Positions 29,710 to 38,852 are shown, counted from the stretch's first letter. The stretch is DNA of 64,000 bases from Paraplanobispora siamensis (GCF_016863175.1 NZ_BOOJ01000053.1:92255-156254), one strand, 5' to 3'. Numbers and translations are program-made. The notes: generated from the letters alone by a model not told the origin.

Positions 29710-31208
29710 GGAGTGCCGGGAGGCCTTGCGGACCTCACCCGGAAGGTCCGGATCCGGGAGGTTCCCGCAGCCCGCCCCAGCCTGGAGATCGCCAGGCCCG
29801 CCGCGGCCAGGGCGGCGGGGACCAGCAGGTACGGCCCGCAGGAGGCCAGCAGCACGAGGGTGAGGACCGTGGCCACCGCGGCCGTGCGGCGCCCGGCCCC
29901 GCTCAGCAGGCGGGTCGCGGCGGCCACGCCCACCACGGTGACCGCCGCCAGGCAGGCCGAGGTGGTGCGCATGAGCGGGTCGAGCCCGATCCCGTATCCC
30001 AGCGCCGCGGCGGTGAGCGCCCCGGACATCAGGGCCAGCACGGCCAGACTCCGATGCGGCGCCCCCTCCCCCGGTTCCGGCACGGGGCCGCCCGCCGCAC
30101 CGCCGTTCCGGCCGCCCGGGACCGGCGGCCCGGCGACCCAGGCGGGCAGGGCGCCGTCGCGGGCCAGCGCGGCGCCCAGGCGGGCGCCTCCGGCGACGTA
30201 GGTGTTGATCGCGCCGAAGCTCAGCAGCAGGGCCACCCCCGCGGTGACCGGGCGGGCGGCCTGGCCGGCGCCGTGCTCCAGCAACAGGGCGAGCGGCACC
30301 GGCGAGGTCGCCGCCCGCTCGCCCAGCACGCCGATCGCGGTCACCGCCAGCCCCAGGTAGAGCACACCGACGATCGCCAGGGTGAGCACGGTGGCCCGCA
30401 CCAGGTGGCGGCGGGGGTCGGCGAACTCCGCCGACAGGTGGCTGGCCGCCTCCCAGCCGACGAAGGCGAAGAACAGCACCCCGGCCGCGTGGGCGACCCC
30501 GCTCCAGCCGTGCGGGGCGAAGGGCGTGAACTCCTGCGGCCGTACGGCGGGCAGGGCCGCCGCGACGGCGGCGACCAGGAGCGCGACCAGCAGCCCGGCT
30601 AGGAGCAGTTGCAGCCCGCCGGAGAAGCGCAGTCCCGCGTGGTTGGCGGCGAACGCCGCGACCAGCAGGGCGCAGGTCACCGCCGCGGTGCCGGCCGGTC
30701 CCAGGCCCAGGCCCGAGGCGACGTACTCGCCGGCGATCATGGCGGCGGCCGGCACCCCGACCGGGACGGTGAAGTAGAACCACCACCCGGTCACCGCCGC
30801 CGTCCGGGACCCGAAGGCCCGGCGCGCGAAGGTCGCCACCCCGCCGCCGTCGGGGAAGCGGCCGCCCAGCGCGGCGAAGGTCAGCGCGACCGGGACGCTG
30901 AGCGCCAGCAGGGCGGCCCATGCCACGACCGAGGCCGGGCCGGCGGCGGCCGCGGCCAGGTGCGGCAGGGCCAGCACCCCCGGCCCGAGCACCGCCCCGA
31001 GGAACAACCCCGTCCCCCGCGCCGTCCCCAGCCCGGACCCCGCGCCCCGGGAACCCGCCCCTGGCGCTCCCGGCCCCGGCCCCGCGCCCCGGAACCCCGC
31101 ACCCCGGGACCCAACCCCTCGCGCCCCCGGCCCCGGACCCGCGTCCGAGCCTCGGGACCCCACACCCGAACCCGTGCCGGTTCCGCTCGGCCATCCCGTC
31201 TCCCTCAT
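29706..31208 (-). CDS. APC family amino-acid permease with Gly/Arg-rich N-terminus
   Basis: The product has 500 residues from ATG 31208. A longer frame reaches 31259. About residues 10-60 are low-complexity Gly/Arg/Ala/Pro repeats (GSRGAG, GPGPGA). The transporter core then starts with GLFLGAVLGPGVLALPHL, which carries the APC GxGIxxLP-like motif, and has about eleven or twelve helices, with AFVGWEAASHLSAEFADPRR in the middle. It probably imports or exchanges an amino acid or amine. The divergent AsnC-type regulator next to it is a typical partner for such permeases. The N-terminal repeat tract is unusual for this family. Confidence 0.85.
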   Translation of the reverse strand: MRETGWPSGTGTGSGVGSRGSDAGPGPGARGVGSRGAGFRGAGPGPGAPGAGSRGAGSGLGTARGTGLFLGAVLGPGVLALPHLAAAAAGPASVVAWAALLALSVPVALTFAALGGRFPDGGGVATFARRAFGSRTAAVTGWWFYFTVPVGVPAAAMIAGEYVASGLGLGPAGTAAVTCALLVAAFAANHAGLRFSGGLQLLLAGLLVALLVAAVAAALPAVRPQEFTPFAPHGWSGVAHAAGVLFFAFVGWEAASHLSAEFADPRRHLVRATVLTLAIVGVLYLGLAVTAIGVLGERAATSPVPLALLLEHGAGQAARPVTAGVALLLSFGAINTYVAGGARLGAALARDGALPAWVAGPPVPGGRNGGAAGGPVPEPGEGAPHRSLAVLALMSGALTAAALGYGIGLDPLMRTTSACLAAVTVVGVAAATRLLSGAGRRTAAVATVLTLVLLASCGPYLLVPAALAAAGLAISRLGRAAGTSRIRTFRVRSARPPGTP

Positions 31209-31320
31209 CGTCCAACCACCCGTTCCCTCGATCGGCGATCCGCCAGGGAAGGTAGTCAAACGAGCACCGGATATGGCGATCAGCCGAACGTTTGATCAGA
31301 ATCAGGGCAGAATCTCCGGC

Positions 31321-31785
31321 GTGGACGAACTTGATGCGGAAATCATCCGCCTTCTCCAGACGGATGCGCGGCAGTCGAACCGGGAGCTCGCCCGGGCCCT
31401 CGGGGTGGCCCCCTCGACCTGCCTGGAACGGGTCCGGGCGCTCACCCGGCGGGGGGTGATCCGCGGCTATCACGCCGAGATCGACCACGCGGCGCTCAAC
31501 CGGAGCGTCCAGGCCATGGTCTCGGTCCAGGTGCGCCCGCTGAGCCGGGCCGTGATCGAGTCCTTCAAGGACTCCGTCAGCCGCCTGCCGCAGGTGCTGA
31601 GCGTCTTCGTGCTGGCCGGCGGCGACGACTTCCTGCTCCACGTCGCCGTGCAGGACCTGGACCACCTGCACGGCTTCCTGCTCGACCAGCTCAGCCAGCG
31701 CCGGGAGATCGCCGGGTTCCGCACCTCGGTGATCTTCCAGCGGGTGCAGAACAGCGTGATCAGCCGCCTGCCCGACCCCGCCTGA
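31321..31785 (+). CDS. Lrp/AsnC family transcriptional regulator
   Basis: The product has 154 residues. GTG 31321 (VDELDAEIIRLLQTDARQSN) is where the family normally begins. ATG 31273 in frame is an alternative. CAGAAT seven bases upstream suggests a leaderless mRNA. The N-terminal HTH is NRELARALGVAPSTCLERVRAL, followed by the RAM ligand-binding domain with VLSVFVLAGGDDFLLHVAVQD. It is divergent from the APC permease gene and probably controls it in response to an amino acid. Its own promoter overlaps the segment AACGTTTGATCAGAATCA near 31290, a possible autoregulatory site. Confidence 0.9.
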   Translation: MDELDAEIIRLLQTDARQSNRELARALGVAPSTCLERVRALTRRGVIRGYHAEIDHAALNRSVQAMVSVQVRPLSRAVIESFKDSVSRLPQVLSVFVLAGGDDFLLHVAVQDLDHLHGFLLDQLSQRREIAGFRTSVIFQRVQNSVISRLPDPA

Positions 31786-31787
31786 CC

Positions 31788-31813
31788 GGCGCCCGCCGTA
31801 CGCGACGGGCGCC
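31788..31813. terminator. Bidirectional terminator hairpin
   Basis: GGCGCCCG (31788-31795) pairs with CGGGCGCC (31806-31813) around a 10-nt loop, between the convergent AsnC and enoyl-CoA hydratase genes. Confidence 0.55.
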
Positions 31814-31851
31814 CGGCCTCAGGGCGGGCAGGCGGTCAGGTGATCGGGTGG

Positions 31852-32634
31852 TCAGGCGAAGCGCGGCGGGCGCTTGTCCCGTACGGCCCGCACGCCCTCG
31901 GACACGTCCGGCCCGGTGAAGCCGAGGAACTCCATGGCCAGGGAGGCGTCGAAGGACGGCCCCGCCAGGCGGAGCCAGTTGTTCAGGGAGTACTTGGTCA
32001 GCCGGATGGCCTCGGCCGACCCGGCGGCCAGGCGGGCGGCGATCTCCAGGGCCCGCTCGTGCACCCGGTCGTCGTCGACGCACAGGCTGACCAGGCCCAT
32101 CGCCTCGGCCTGCTCGCCGGTGACCGGCTCGCACAGCAGCAGGTGGTACTTGGCCTTGGCCAGGCCGCACAGCAGCGGCCAGACGATCGCGGCGTGGTCG
32201 CCCGCGGCGACGCCGAGCCGGGTGTGCCCGTCGATGATCTTCGCGTTGCGCCCGGCCACCGAGATGTCGGCCAGCAGGGCGACCGCCAGGCCGGCGCCGA
32301 CCGCGGGGCCCTGGATCGCCGAGACGACCGGCTTGGAGCAGTTGAGCACGTTGTAGACGATGTCGCGGGCCTCGGTGAACACGCGCATGCGCGTGCCGTG
32401 GTCGCGCATCATCTCCTCGATCATCGACAGGTCGCCGCCCGCGGAGAAGGCCTCGCCCTCCCCCCGGACGACGACGGCGCGCACGTCGTCGTCGCGGTCC
32501 ACGTCGCGCCAGATCTCGGCCAGCTCGCGGTGGCCGGTCATGTCCACCGCGTTGAGACGACGCGGCTCGCTGATCACGATCCTGAGGACCCCGTCGGCCG
32601 CCCAGTCGATCTTCAGCTTCTCGTAGTCCTTCAC
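31852..32634 (-). CDS. Enoyl-CoA hydratase/isomerase family protein
   Basis: The product has 260 residues. GTG 32634 overlaps the stop of the esterase gene (GTGA). The crotonase fold is clear: [20 protein letters not shown], oxyanion-hole segments [18 protein letters not shown] and [21 protein letters not shown]. The hydratase glutamates usually found after GAGLG and at the HTRLG position are replaced, with [19 protein letters not shown] at the second, so the reaction may be isomerisation, hydrolysis or decarboxylation rather than simple hydration. The operon partner is an HSL-type hydrolase, hinting at breakdown of an ester or lactone-derived acyl-CoA. Confidence 0.85.
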   Translation of the reverse strand: MKDYEKLKIDWAADGVLRIVISEPRRLNAVDMTGHRELAEIWRDVDRDDDVRAVVVRGEGEAFSAGGDLSMIEEMMRDHGTRMRVFTEARDIVYNVLNCSKPVVSAIQGPAVGAGLAVALLADISVAGRNAKIIDGHTRLGVAAGDHAAIVWPLLCGLAKAKYHLLLCEPVTGEQAEAMGLVSLCVDDDRVHERALEIAARLAAGSAEAIRLTKYSLNNWLRLAGPSFDASLAMEFLGFTGPDVSEGVRAVRDKRPPRFA

Positions 32635-33560
32635 CGGAACGCCTCCTTCAGTCGCGCGGCGGCGTACTCGCGCGCCTCGATCGCCTGGTCGAAGAAACCG
32701 GGCAGGCCGTAGAAGCCGTGGATGGCCCCCTCGTAACGCCGTACCTCCACCGGCACCCCGGCCGCCGCGAGCTGGGCGGCGTAGGCCTCTCCCTCGTCGC
32801 ACAGCGGGTCGCACTCGGCGACGATCACCGTCGCCGGCGCCAGGCCCGACTTGTCGGCCAGGCGGAGCGGGGCCAGCCTGGGGTCGGCCGGGTCCCCGCC
32901 GTACTGCCGGGCGAACCAGGCCATCTCGTCGGCGCCGAGGCCGAAGCCGGTGGCGTAGGACCGGTAGCTGGGGGTGTCCATGGCGACGTCGAGCACCGGG
33001 TAGACCAGCACCTGGTGCACCGGCCGCAACCCGGCGTCCCTGGCCAGCCAGGCGGCCACGGCGGCGATGTTGCCTCCCGCGCTGTCGCCGACCAGCGCGA
33101 TCCGCTCCGGGTCGGCCCCGTAGGCCTCCGGCCGGACGAAGACGTCCCTGACCGCGGCCCAGCCGTCGTCGGCCGCGGCCGGGAAGGGGTGCTCGGGGGC
33201 GAGCCGGTAGTCCACCGAGATCACCACCGCGCCGTTGCGCACCGCCAGGTCCCGGGCGAGCGCGTCGTTGCGGGCCACGCTGCCGAACACCCACCCGCCG
33301 CCGTGGAAGTAGACGATCGCCGGCAGCGGCCGGTCGTCCTCGACGGGCCGGTAGACCCTGACCGGCACGCCGACCGGGGTCCCGCCGCGCACGAGCTCGT
33401 CACGCACGACCGGCAGCGGCACGATCGGTCCCCGCTGCTCAGCGAACCCGTCCAGGGTGCGCATCTCGGCGATCTTGTCGGGGGTGAGCTCGGTGAGGGG
33501 CGTGCCCAGATCGGTGGGGAACAGCTTCAGATAGGCCTCGGCCTGGGGGTGCAGCGCCAT
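32631..33560 (-). CDS. Alpha/beta-hydrolase, hormone-sensitive lipase family
   Basis: The product has 309 residues from ATG 33560. Family marks are HGGGWVFGS (oxyanion hole) near residue 85, the nucleophile GDSAGGN near 155, acid in [11 protein letters not shown] near 255, and His in [13 protein letters not shown] near 280. This is the esterase/lipase group IV. It is the first gene of a two-gene operon with the enoyl-CoA hydratase family protein, with overlapping stop and start. The natural substrate is unknown, probably a short- to medium-chain ester. Confidence 0.92.
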   Translation of the reverse strand: MALHPQAEAYLKLFPTDLGTPLTELTPDKIAEMRTLDGFAEQRGPIVPLPVVRDELVRGGTPVGVPVRVYRPVEDDRPLPAIVYFHGGGWVFGSVARNDALARDLAVRNGAVVISVDYRLAPEHPFPAAADDGWAAVRDVFVRPEAYGADPERIALVGDSAGGNIAAVAAWLARDAGLRPVHQVLVYPVLDVAMDTPSYRSYATGFGLGADEMAWFARQYGGDPADPRLAPLRLADKSGLAPATVIVAECDPLCDEGEAYAAQLAAAGVPVEVRRYEGAIHGFYGLPGFFDQAIEAREYAAARLKEAFR

Positions 33561-33594
33561 GATCGCACCATACCCCCCGCGTCCCGGCCCGGCC

Positions 33595-34284
33595 TCAGTG
33601 GGCGCAGGCCTCCACCAGCGCCTCGATCAGGCGGTTGTCCGACTCGCGCTCGGGGTGCCACTGGACGCCGACGCCGAAGCGGTGGCCCTGCAGCTCGACG
33701 CCCTCCACGATCTGGTCGTCGGCCCAGGCCACCGCGAGCAGGCCGGTGCCCAGCCGCTTGACGGCCTGCCGGTGGGGCGCCGTCACCTCGGCGTGGTCGC
33801 CGATCGCCTTGCCCAGTTTGCTGGACACGCTGATCTGGATGGCGTGCGCCCGCCCGCTCTCCTCGTGTCGATCATGGTCGACCACCGCGGGCAGGTCCGG
33901 GATGAGGCTCCCGCCCTGGGCGACGTTGAGCACGTGCATGCCGCGGGCGACCGCCAGCAGCGGCAGGTCGGCGGCCACGGCGGCGCGGGCCAGGGCCAGC
34001 TCGAACCGGTCGCGGTGGGGCTGGGGCTCCTCGGAGCGGTCGTCGCGGGCGGCGCCGTACAGGGTGGGGTCGAGCTCGGCGCCGCCGGCCAGGATCAGGC
34101 CGGACAGTCCGCGCACGCAGTCGTCGATCCCGGCGATGCCGAGCGGGGGCAGCAGGACCGGGACGCCCCCGGCCTTCTCCACCGCGCGGGCGTAGGCCGG
34201 CGGGGACAGCACCGCTTCCCGGACCCAGGTGCCCCAGCGGGCGGCTTCGAGGTAGGCGGTGATACCGATCAAGGGTCGGGACAT
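33595..34284 (-). CDS. Class I glutamine amidotransferase-like protein (PuuD family) lacking the nucleophile
   Basis: The product has 229 residues from ATG 34284 (MSRPLIGITAYLEAARWG). The fold matches gamma-glutamyl-GABA hydrolases (PuuD): GLILAGGAELDPTLYG, and the catalytic His/Glu motif GVQWHPERES near the end. The nucleophile elbow, normally LAICRGMQ, reads LAVARGMHVLNVAQGG. The codon at the cysteine position is GCC (Ala), so the protein should be inactive as a glutaminase. It may act as a binding or regulatory protein, or have another activity. It stands alone, next to a 490-bp AT-richer intergenic region. Confidence 0.85.
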   Translation of the reverse strand: MSRPLIGITAYLEAARWGTWVREAVLSPPAYARAVEKAGGVPVLLPPLGIAGIDDCVRGLSGLILAGGAELDPTLYGAARDDRSEEPQPHRDRFELALARAAVAADLPLLAVARGMHVLNVAQGGSLIPDLPAVVDHDRHEESGRAHAIQISVSSKLGKAIGDHAEVTAPHRQAVKRLGTGLLAVAWADDQIVEGVELQGHRFGVGVQWHPERESDNRLIEALVEACAH

Positions 34285-34773
34285 GCGATCTCCAGGGGCC
34301 GTGCGCACAGTCGTACCGCCCGCTTCGGCGGTACCCATCCCATCTCCAGCAGCAGTCCCATCATGGCGTACACCATTTCCCCCATGTCACGTATCCCAGG
34401 TATCAGTGTCATCTCGTCGGGAAGCGGCCCGCCTCGGCGCCGCGGAGAAGTTGCGGACCCCGAGCCCGGTTCGCGGGAGCGACAACGGCTTCCACAATGG
34501 GTAAATACCGGAATTCGGGAAAATATGAATTAAATTCGCTTATCACCCCCTACCCCTAACATGCTGTTACAAGAAATAACGCGGCAATTACAGAGAGTTC
34601 AATCGCGCACCATATTGGAGGGAATCGGTTGTGACGTCCGGATGGTGATGGAAGACTAAAATTCGAGTGCTCAGGTGCGCCGGGGCCGCCGGGGCGCTCA
34701 TTACCCGGACCGTCAGGGAGGTGGATCTGCAAGACCGGACGCTGATCCGGTCAATTAGGGTGGGTTCTGTTAC
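34285..34773. other. 490-bp intergenic region with a less GC-rich core
   Basis: No gene is supported. From about 34500 to 34670 the composition is strikingly less GC-rich than the rest of the window. It includes AAATATGAATTAAATTCG near 34520, an inverted pair GTTA (34566-34569) and TAAC (34577-34580), and a possible promoter with TTGTGA at 34629 and GACTAA at 34654. The region probably carries the control sites of the flavohemoprotein gene. No NsrR- or Rex-type consensus is convincing. Confidence 0.5.
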
Positions 34774-35889
34774 ATGTCTTTGAATCCGCATCTCGTCAAG
34801 GAGAGCTTCGCCGTCGTCGAACCCGTGGCGGACAGGGCGGCGGCGTACTTCTACGGCCGCCTGTTCGCCGAGAACCCGCATCTGCGGGGGATGTTCCCGC
34901 CGGCGATGGACGTTCAGCGCGACCGCCTGTTCGGCGCGCTCACCAGAATCGTCTGGAGCCTCGACAGTCCCGACGGCCTGGCCTCCTATCTCGGCCAGCT
35001 CGGCCGCGACCATCGCAAGTACGGGGTGATCCCCGAGCACTACACCGCCATCGGCAACGCGCTGCTGGCCACGATCAGGCGCTTCGCCGCCGAGATCTGG
35101 ACCGCCGAGATCGAGGCGGCGTGGGTGGCCGCCTACACCGCCGCGGCCAACGCCATGATCGAGGCGGCCGACGCCGACGCCGGGATCTCCCCGGCCTGGT
35201 GGCTGGCCGAGGTGATCGACCACGAGCTCCGCACGCGGGACATCGCGGTGATCACCCTGCGCCCCAGCCAGCGCATGCCGTTCGTCCCCGGGCAGTACGT
35301 CAACGTGCAGACCGCGCGCTGGCCCCGCGTCTGGCGCACCTTCTCCATCGCGAACGCGCCCCGCGAGGACAACACGATCCGCCTGCACGTGCGGGCCGTG
35401 CCCGGCGGCTGGGTCTCCACCGCGCTGGTGGAGCACACCCGGATCGGCGACACCGTGATGCTCGGCCCGCCGGTCGGCACGATGACCCCCTCCGACTCGG
35501 GGCGGGACATGTTGTGCGTGGCGGGGGGCACCGGCCTGGCGCCGCTCAAGGCGATCGTGGAGCACGTGATCTCCTCGGGCAGACGGCCCAACATCCATCT
35601 GCTGGTCGGCGCCCGTCACACCCACGAGCTCTACGACCTGCCGGACCTGATCCGGATGGAGTCGAGCTTCCCCTGGTTACGGGTGCTCCCGGTGGTCTCC
35701 GACGACGCCGGGTACGACGGCATGCGAGGCCGGCTGCCCGAGGTCATGGAGCGCTTCCACTCCTGGGCCGAGCACGACGTCTACGTCTGCGGGCCACCGG
35801 AGATGGTCAACGAGGCGGTGCGCAGGCTCCAGTGGAGCGGCGTGCCGCTGGCCAACATCCGGAGAGACATCGCGCTGGGCGAGTTCTGA
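34774..35889 (+). CDS. Flavohemoprotein (globin plus FAD/NAD reductase)
   Basis: The product has 371 residues. Residues 1-135 are a globin: VADRAAAYFYGRLFAENPHLRGMFP contains the B10 Tyr region, and RDHRKYGV holds the proximal His. About 145-235 is the FAD-binding barrel (PFVPGQYVNVQT, RTFSIANAP), and 240-371 the NAD-binding part (CVAGGTGLAPLKAIVEH, VYVCGPPEMVNEAV). The domain order is that of nitric-oxide dioxygenase Hmp, but the protein is about 30 residues shorter and the RxYS flavin motif reads RTFS, as in the actinobacterial type II-like group. The likely role is NO or peroxide detoxification or electron transfer. Upstream region is long and AT-richer. Confidence 0.88.
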   Translation: MSLNPHLVKESFAVVEPVADRAAAYFYGRLFAENPHLRGMFPPAMDVQRDRLFGALTRIVWSLDSPDGLASYLGQLGRDHRKYGVIPEHYTAIGNALLATIRRFAAEIWTAEIEAAWVAAYTAAANAMIEAADADAGISPAWWLAEVIDHELRTRDIAVITLRPSQRMPFVPGQYVNVQTARWPRVWRTFSIANAPREDNTIRLHVRAVPGGWVSTALVEHTRIGDTVMLGPPVGTMTPSDSGRDMLCVAGGTGLAPLKAIVEHVISSGRRPNIHLLVGARHTHELYDLPDLIRMESSFPWLRVLPVVSDDAGYDGMRGRLPEVMERFHSWAEHDVYVCGPPEMVNEAVRRLQWSGVPLANIRRDIALGEF

Positions 35890-36034
35890 CCGTCCGACCG
35901 GCCCCGGAGCCCCCTCCATCCGGGCCGCCCCCTCCCTGACGCGAAGATCCGTTCGAACACGCCGCGCCGATCGGAAACACGTGCGAGAAAGGAATCGCCG
36001 TGGAATCATGAAGCCGAATCGAAGGGAGACGAGC

Positions 36035-37114
36035 ATGCGCGACGCACTCCTGGCAGTCGGCACTCGAAAAGGTCTGTTCCTGGCCCGCTCCACCGGCGGC
36101 GGCCCGTTCGAGGTCGAGCCGGTCCGTTTCTCCACCATCGGGGTGCCCTCGGTGGCGATCGACACCCGCGGCCCCGCCCCCAGGCTCCTGGCCGGGATCG
36201 AATACGGCCACTTCGGCCCATCGGTGATGTGGTCGGACGACCTCGGCGCGACCTGGCAGGAGGCAGACAAGCCGCCGATCGCCTTCCCCGAGGAGACCGG
36301 CGCCGCCCTGGCACGCGTCTGGCAGCTCACGCCCTCCCCGAGCGAGCCCGACGTCGTCTGGGCCGGGACCGAGCCGGGCGCGCTGTTCCGCTCCGAGGAC
36401 CGCGGCGCCACATACTCCCTGGTCGACGGGTTGTGGAACCATCCGCACCGCGCCGAGTGGCAGCCCGGCGGCGGCGGGCTCTGCATGCACACCGTGCTGC
36501 CCCACCCCACCGACCCCAAGACCGTGGGAGTCGCCGTCTCCACCGGCGGCTTCTACCGCAGCACCGACGGCGGCGCCTCCTGGGAGGCGGCCAACCAGGG
36601 CATCCGCGCGCCGTTCATGCCCGAGGGCTCGCAGTACCCCGAGTTCGGCCAGTGCGTGCACAAGGTGGCCGGCCACCCCGCCCGCCCCGAGCGCCTGTTC
36701 CTCCAGCACCACTTCGGCGTCTACCGCAGCGACGACTTCGGCGGGTCATGGACCTCGATCGGCGACTCGCTCCCCTCCGACTTCGGCTTCCCCATCGCCG
36801 TCCACCCCGACCGGCCCGACACGATCTACGTCTTCCCGCTCCAGGCCGACATGGACCGCACCCCCGTCGACCACCGCTGCCGGGTCTACCGCAGCGACGA
36901 CGCCGGCGGATCGTGGCAGGCCCTGAGCGACGGCCTGCCGAAGGACGCGGTCCACGCCAGCGTGCTGCGCGACGCGATGTGCGCCTCGCCCGCGGGCGTC
37001 TTCTTCGGCACCCGCGACGGCGAGGTGTACGGCTCGCGCGACGACGGCGAGAGCTGGTTCACCGTCGCCCGGCACCTGCCGGACGTGCTGACCGTGCGCG
37101 CGGCGCTGCTGTGA
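36035..37114 (+). CDS. BNR/YVTN-repeat beta-propeller protein
   Basis: The product has 359 residues from ATG 36035, with AAGGGAG six bases upstream. An in-frame ATG at 35981 adds a basic stretch. Repeated Asp-box-like motifs are visible: WSDDLGATW, RSEDRGATY, RSTDGGASW, RSDDFGGSW, RSDDAGGSW and GSRDDGESW, which is six blades. The sequence starts DALLAVGTRKGLFLARS without a signal peptide. Such proteins are annotated as exo-alpha-sialidase or WD40/YVTN-like, but no sialidase arginine triad is evident, so enzyme activity is uncertain. Convergent with thyX. Confidence 0.85.
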   Translation: MRDALLAVGTRKGLFLARSTGGGPFEVEPVRFSTIGVPSVAIDTRGPAPRLLAGIEYGHFGPSVMWSDDLGATWQEADKPPIAFPEETGAALARVWQLTPSPSEPDVVWAGTEPGALFRSEDRGATYSLVDGLWNHPHRAEWQPGGGGLCMHTVLPHPTDPKTVGVAVSTGGFYRSTDGGASWEAANQGIRAPFMPEGSQYPEFGQCVHKVAGHPARPERLFLQHHFGVYRSDDFGGSWTSIGDSLPSDFGFPIAVHPDRPDTIYVFPLQADMDRTPVDHRCRVYRSDDAGGSWQALSDGLPKDAVHASVLRDAMCASPAGVFFGTRDGEVYGSRDDGESWFTVARHLPDVLTVRAALL

Positions 37115-37174
37115 CCCCTCTCCGGTTCCCGGGGTTTCCCCGGCCCCGGGAACCGGAGGGAACCACGCCGCCTT

Positions 37175-38809
37175 CTAAGGCGCCACGCGGCCGTTGGCGA
37201 CGAAGGCGGCGTGGGTGAGCGGCATCAGCTCCGCCCAGGCAGCCTCCATCTTCTCGGCCACCATCTCGATCTCGCGCTGCGGGAACGAGGGCACCTTCGC
37301 CTGCTCGTTCTTGGTGCGCAACGACAGGAAGTGCATCAGCGAGCGGGCGTTGCAGGTGGCGTACATCGAGGAGAACAGCCCGACCGGCAGCACGGCCCTG
37401 GCCACCTCGCGGGCCACCCCGGCCCCCAGCATCTCCTGGTAGGCGGCGTACGACTGCCGGTAGGAGGCCTCCATCGCCTCCGAGACGAGCTTGTGCTGCT
37501 CCTCGGTGCCCTGGACGAAGACGTACTTGCCCGGCCGGCCCTCCTGCACGAGCTTGCGCTCCGTGCCCGGAACGTAGAAGTTGGGCTGAAGCTCGCGGTA
37601 TCTCCCACTTTCCTCGTTGTACGAGTTGTGGACCACGATCCCGTTGGCGAGGAAGTTGTGCCATGGGCCTTCAACCGAAAGATCGTAGGTCATCTCTTCG
37701 CCGTCCTCTTCGATCGAGACGATCGAATCGGGCTTCGCAACCGATACCTTTCCTCCACGCTTCGCCAAGGCCTGCTCGGAGTCCGTCTTCTTTCGGTGGC
37801 ACGACCTGCACGCGGGCGCGGGGTTGCGCTCGTCGAGTGCCTTCAGCAGATCAGCGGCCACCGGGACCACGTGATCGAGCGTGAGGTCTTCCCGCGGGAA
37901 ACTATCGCCGCAGAGGTAACAGGTGTCATTCTCCTTGATGAGCGGCCCTCGTCGCATGGAAGTCCAGACGCCGACGCCACGCCGCAGCGATGGGGGAACC
38001 AGAGCCTCAGACGGGCGTGGGGCGGTTCCGGCGACCATGAGTGCATCGCCCGCCCTCAGCTCACCGGCCTTGCGCCAGCCGTCCGGAGTGAGCACCGCGT
38101 GGTCGGCGGAACACCTCAGAGTTCTACCGCCGGACGTAGTCAGACGGATCAACCGTTTGACACCGGACTCCATGACGTCCACGATCTTCGCACGCGAGGC
38201 CAGCAATGTCGTCTCGTCATAGCAACGCACATGGTTGCGGCGGACCGAGTCGAGCTTTCTCAGCCTCTCAGAGGGGTTCTCCGCCCTGAACGCCGCCACC
38301 GCCCGTTCGGCCGACTCCCTCGTCTCGTGCGGTCCCGAGTAGTGCAGCTGACCCGCGCGCCTCACTTGCGCGTTCCACTTCCCCGCCTTGACATGCCACG
38401 TCACACCTCCACCGGATCGGGGAAGGGTGTCCTCCACCCCGCGGTGCCAGAGACTGTACAGCTCGGCGATCGTCCGCCTACGGATGTGGCCTCTCTCGCT
38501 CACGAGAGTGATCTCCGAGTCACCTGCCAAACACCAGCCCACCCGGTGACGGTGGAACTCGCGGAAGACGAAGATCGGGGCGCTGACGAAGAAGGTCATC
38601 GAGTTGTGCTCGAACGGGCTGCCGTGCCGGTCACGCATCAGATAGTTGATCAGGCCCTTGGACCGCTCGGGGTCCTTGCCGATTTCGTCCAGGGACTGCT
38701 CCCCCGCGGTGGACACCCGGGCCGCCCACAGCACGTCGGTGTCCGAGGCGCTGTGCTTGACCAGCTCCACGGTCACGTCGTCGAGGAAACGCGGCTGACT
38801 TTCATCCAC
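37175..38809 (-). CDS. thyX: Flavin-dependent thymidylate synthase ThyX interrupted by an intein
   Basis: The product has 544 residues from GTG 38809 (VDESQPRFLDDVTVELV), with GGAAGG eight bases upstream. ThyX makes dTMP from dUMP with FAD and methylene-tetrahydrofolate. The N-extein (1-92) ends FREFHRHRVGW and the C-extein (396-544) begins SYNEESGRYREL. Joined, they give the ThyX signature RHRxxxSxNExSxRY at the active site, in a mature enzyme of 241 residues, which is normal for ThyX. Residues 93-395 are an intein in the same frame. With the intein in place the dUMP/flavin motif is broken, so splicing is needed for function. The next gene upstream is a RibD-type reductase. Confidence 0.95.
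   Translation of the reverse strand: MDESQPRFLDDVTVELVKHSASDTDVLWAARVSTAGEQSLDEIGKDPERSKGLINYLMRDRHGSPFEHNSMTFFVSAPIFVFREFHRHRVGWCLAGDSEITLVSERGHIRRRTIAELYSLWHRGVEDTLPRSGGGVTWHVKAGKWNAQVRRAGQLHYSGPHETRESAERAVAAFRAENPSERLRKLDSVRRNHVRCYDETTLLASRAKIVDVMESGVKRLIRLTTSGGRTLRCSADHAVLTPDGWRKAGELRAGDALMVAGTAPRPSEALVPPSLRRGVGVWTSMRRGPLIKENDTCYLCGDSFPREDLTLDHVVPVAADLLKALDERNPAPACRSCHRKKTDSEQALAKRGGKVSVAKPDSIVSIEEDGEEMTYDLSVEGPWHNFLANGIVVHNSYNEESGRYRELQPNFYVPGTERKLVQEGRPGKYVFVQGTEEQHKLVSEAMEASYRQSYAAYQEMLGAGVAREVARAVLPVGLFSSMYATCNARSLMHFLSLRTKNEQAKVPSFPQREIEMVAEKMEAAWAELMPLTHAAFVANGRVAP
37625..38533 (-). mobile_element. ThyX intein with AP2-like and HNH segments
   Basis: The intein has 303 residues. Block A is CLAGDSEITL and the +1 residue is Ser. 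The B block reads RTLRCSADHAVLTPDGW (Ser at the usual Thr of TxxH), and the C-terminus is YDLSVEGPWHNFLANGIVVHN, ending His-Asn. Between B and F lies an HNH endonuclease with zinc Cys pairs: CYLCG, LTLDHVVP, CRSCHRKKTD at intein residues 205-251. A second insertion at intein residues 41-86, between block A and B, reads GGVTWHVKAGKWNAQVRR, then HETRESAERAVAAFR. It resembles an AP2 DNA-binding domain, as found in some HNH homing endonucleases. No LAGLIDADG motifs. Confidence 0.93.
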
Positions 38810-38852
38810 GGCGGGAAACCTTCCGGTGTCGGGATCAGGGCCGCAGGCAAGC

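Noticed and set aside
37175..38809. ThyX as a pseudogene broken by an insertion
   Set aside because: The insertion is in frame and has intact splice-junction residues (C1, His-Asn, +1 Ser), so it is an intein.
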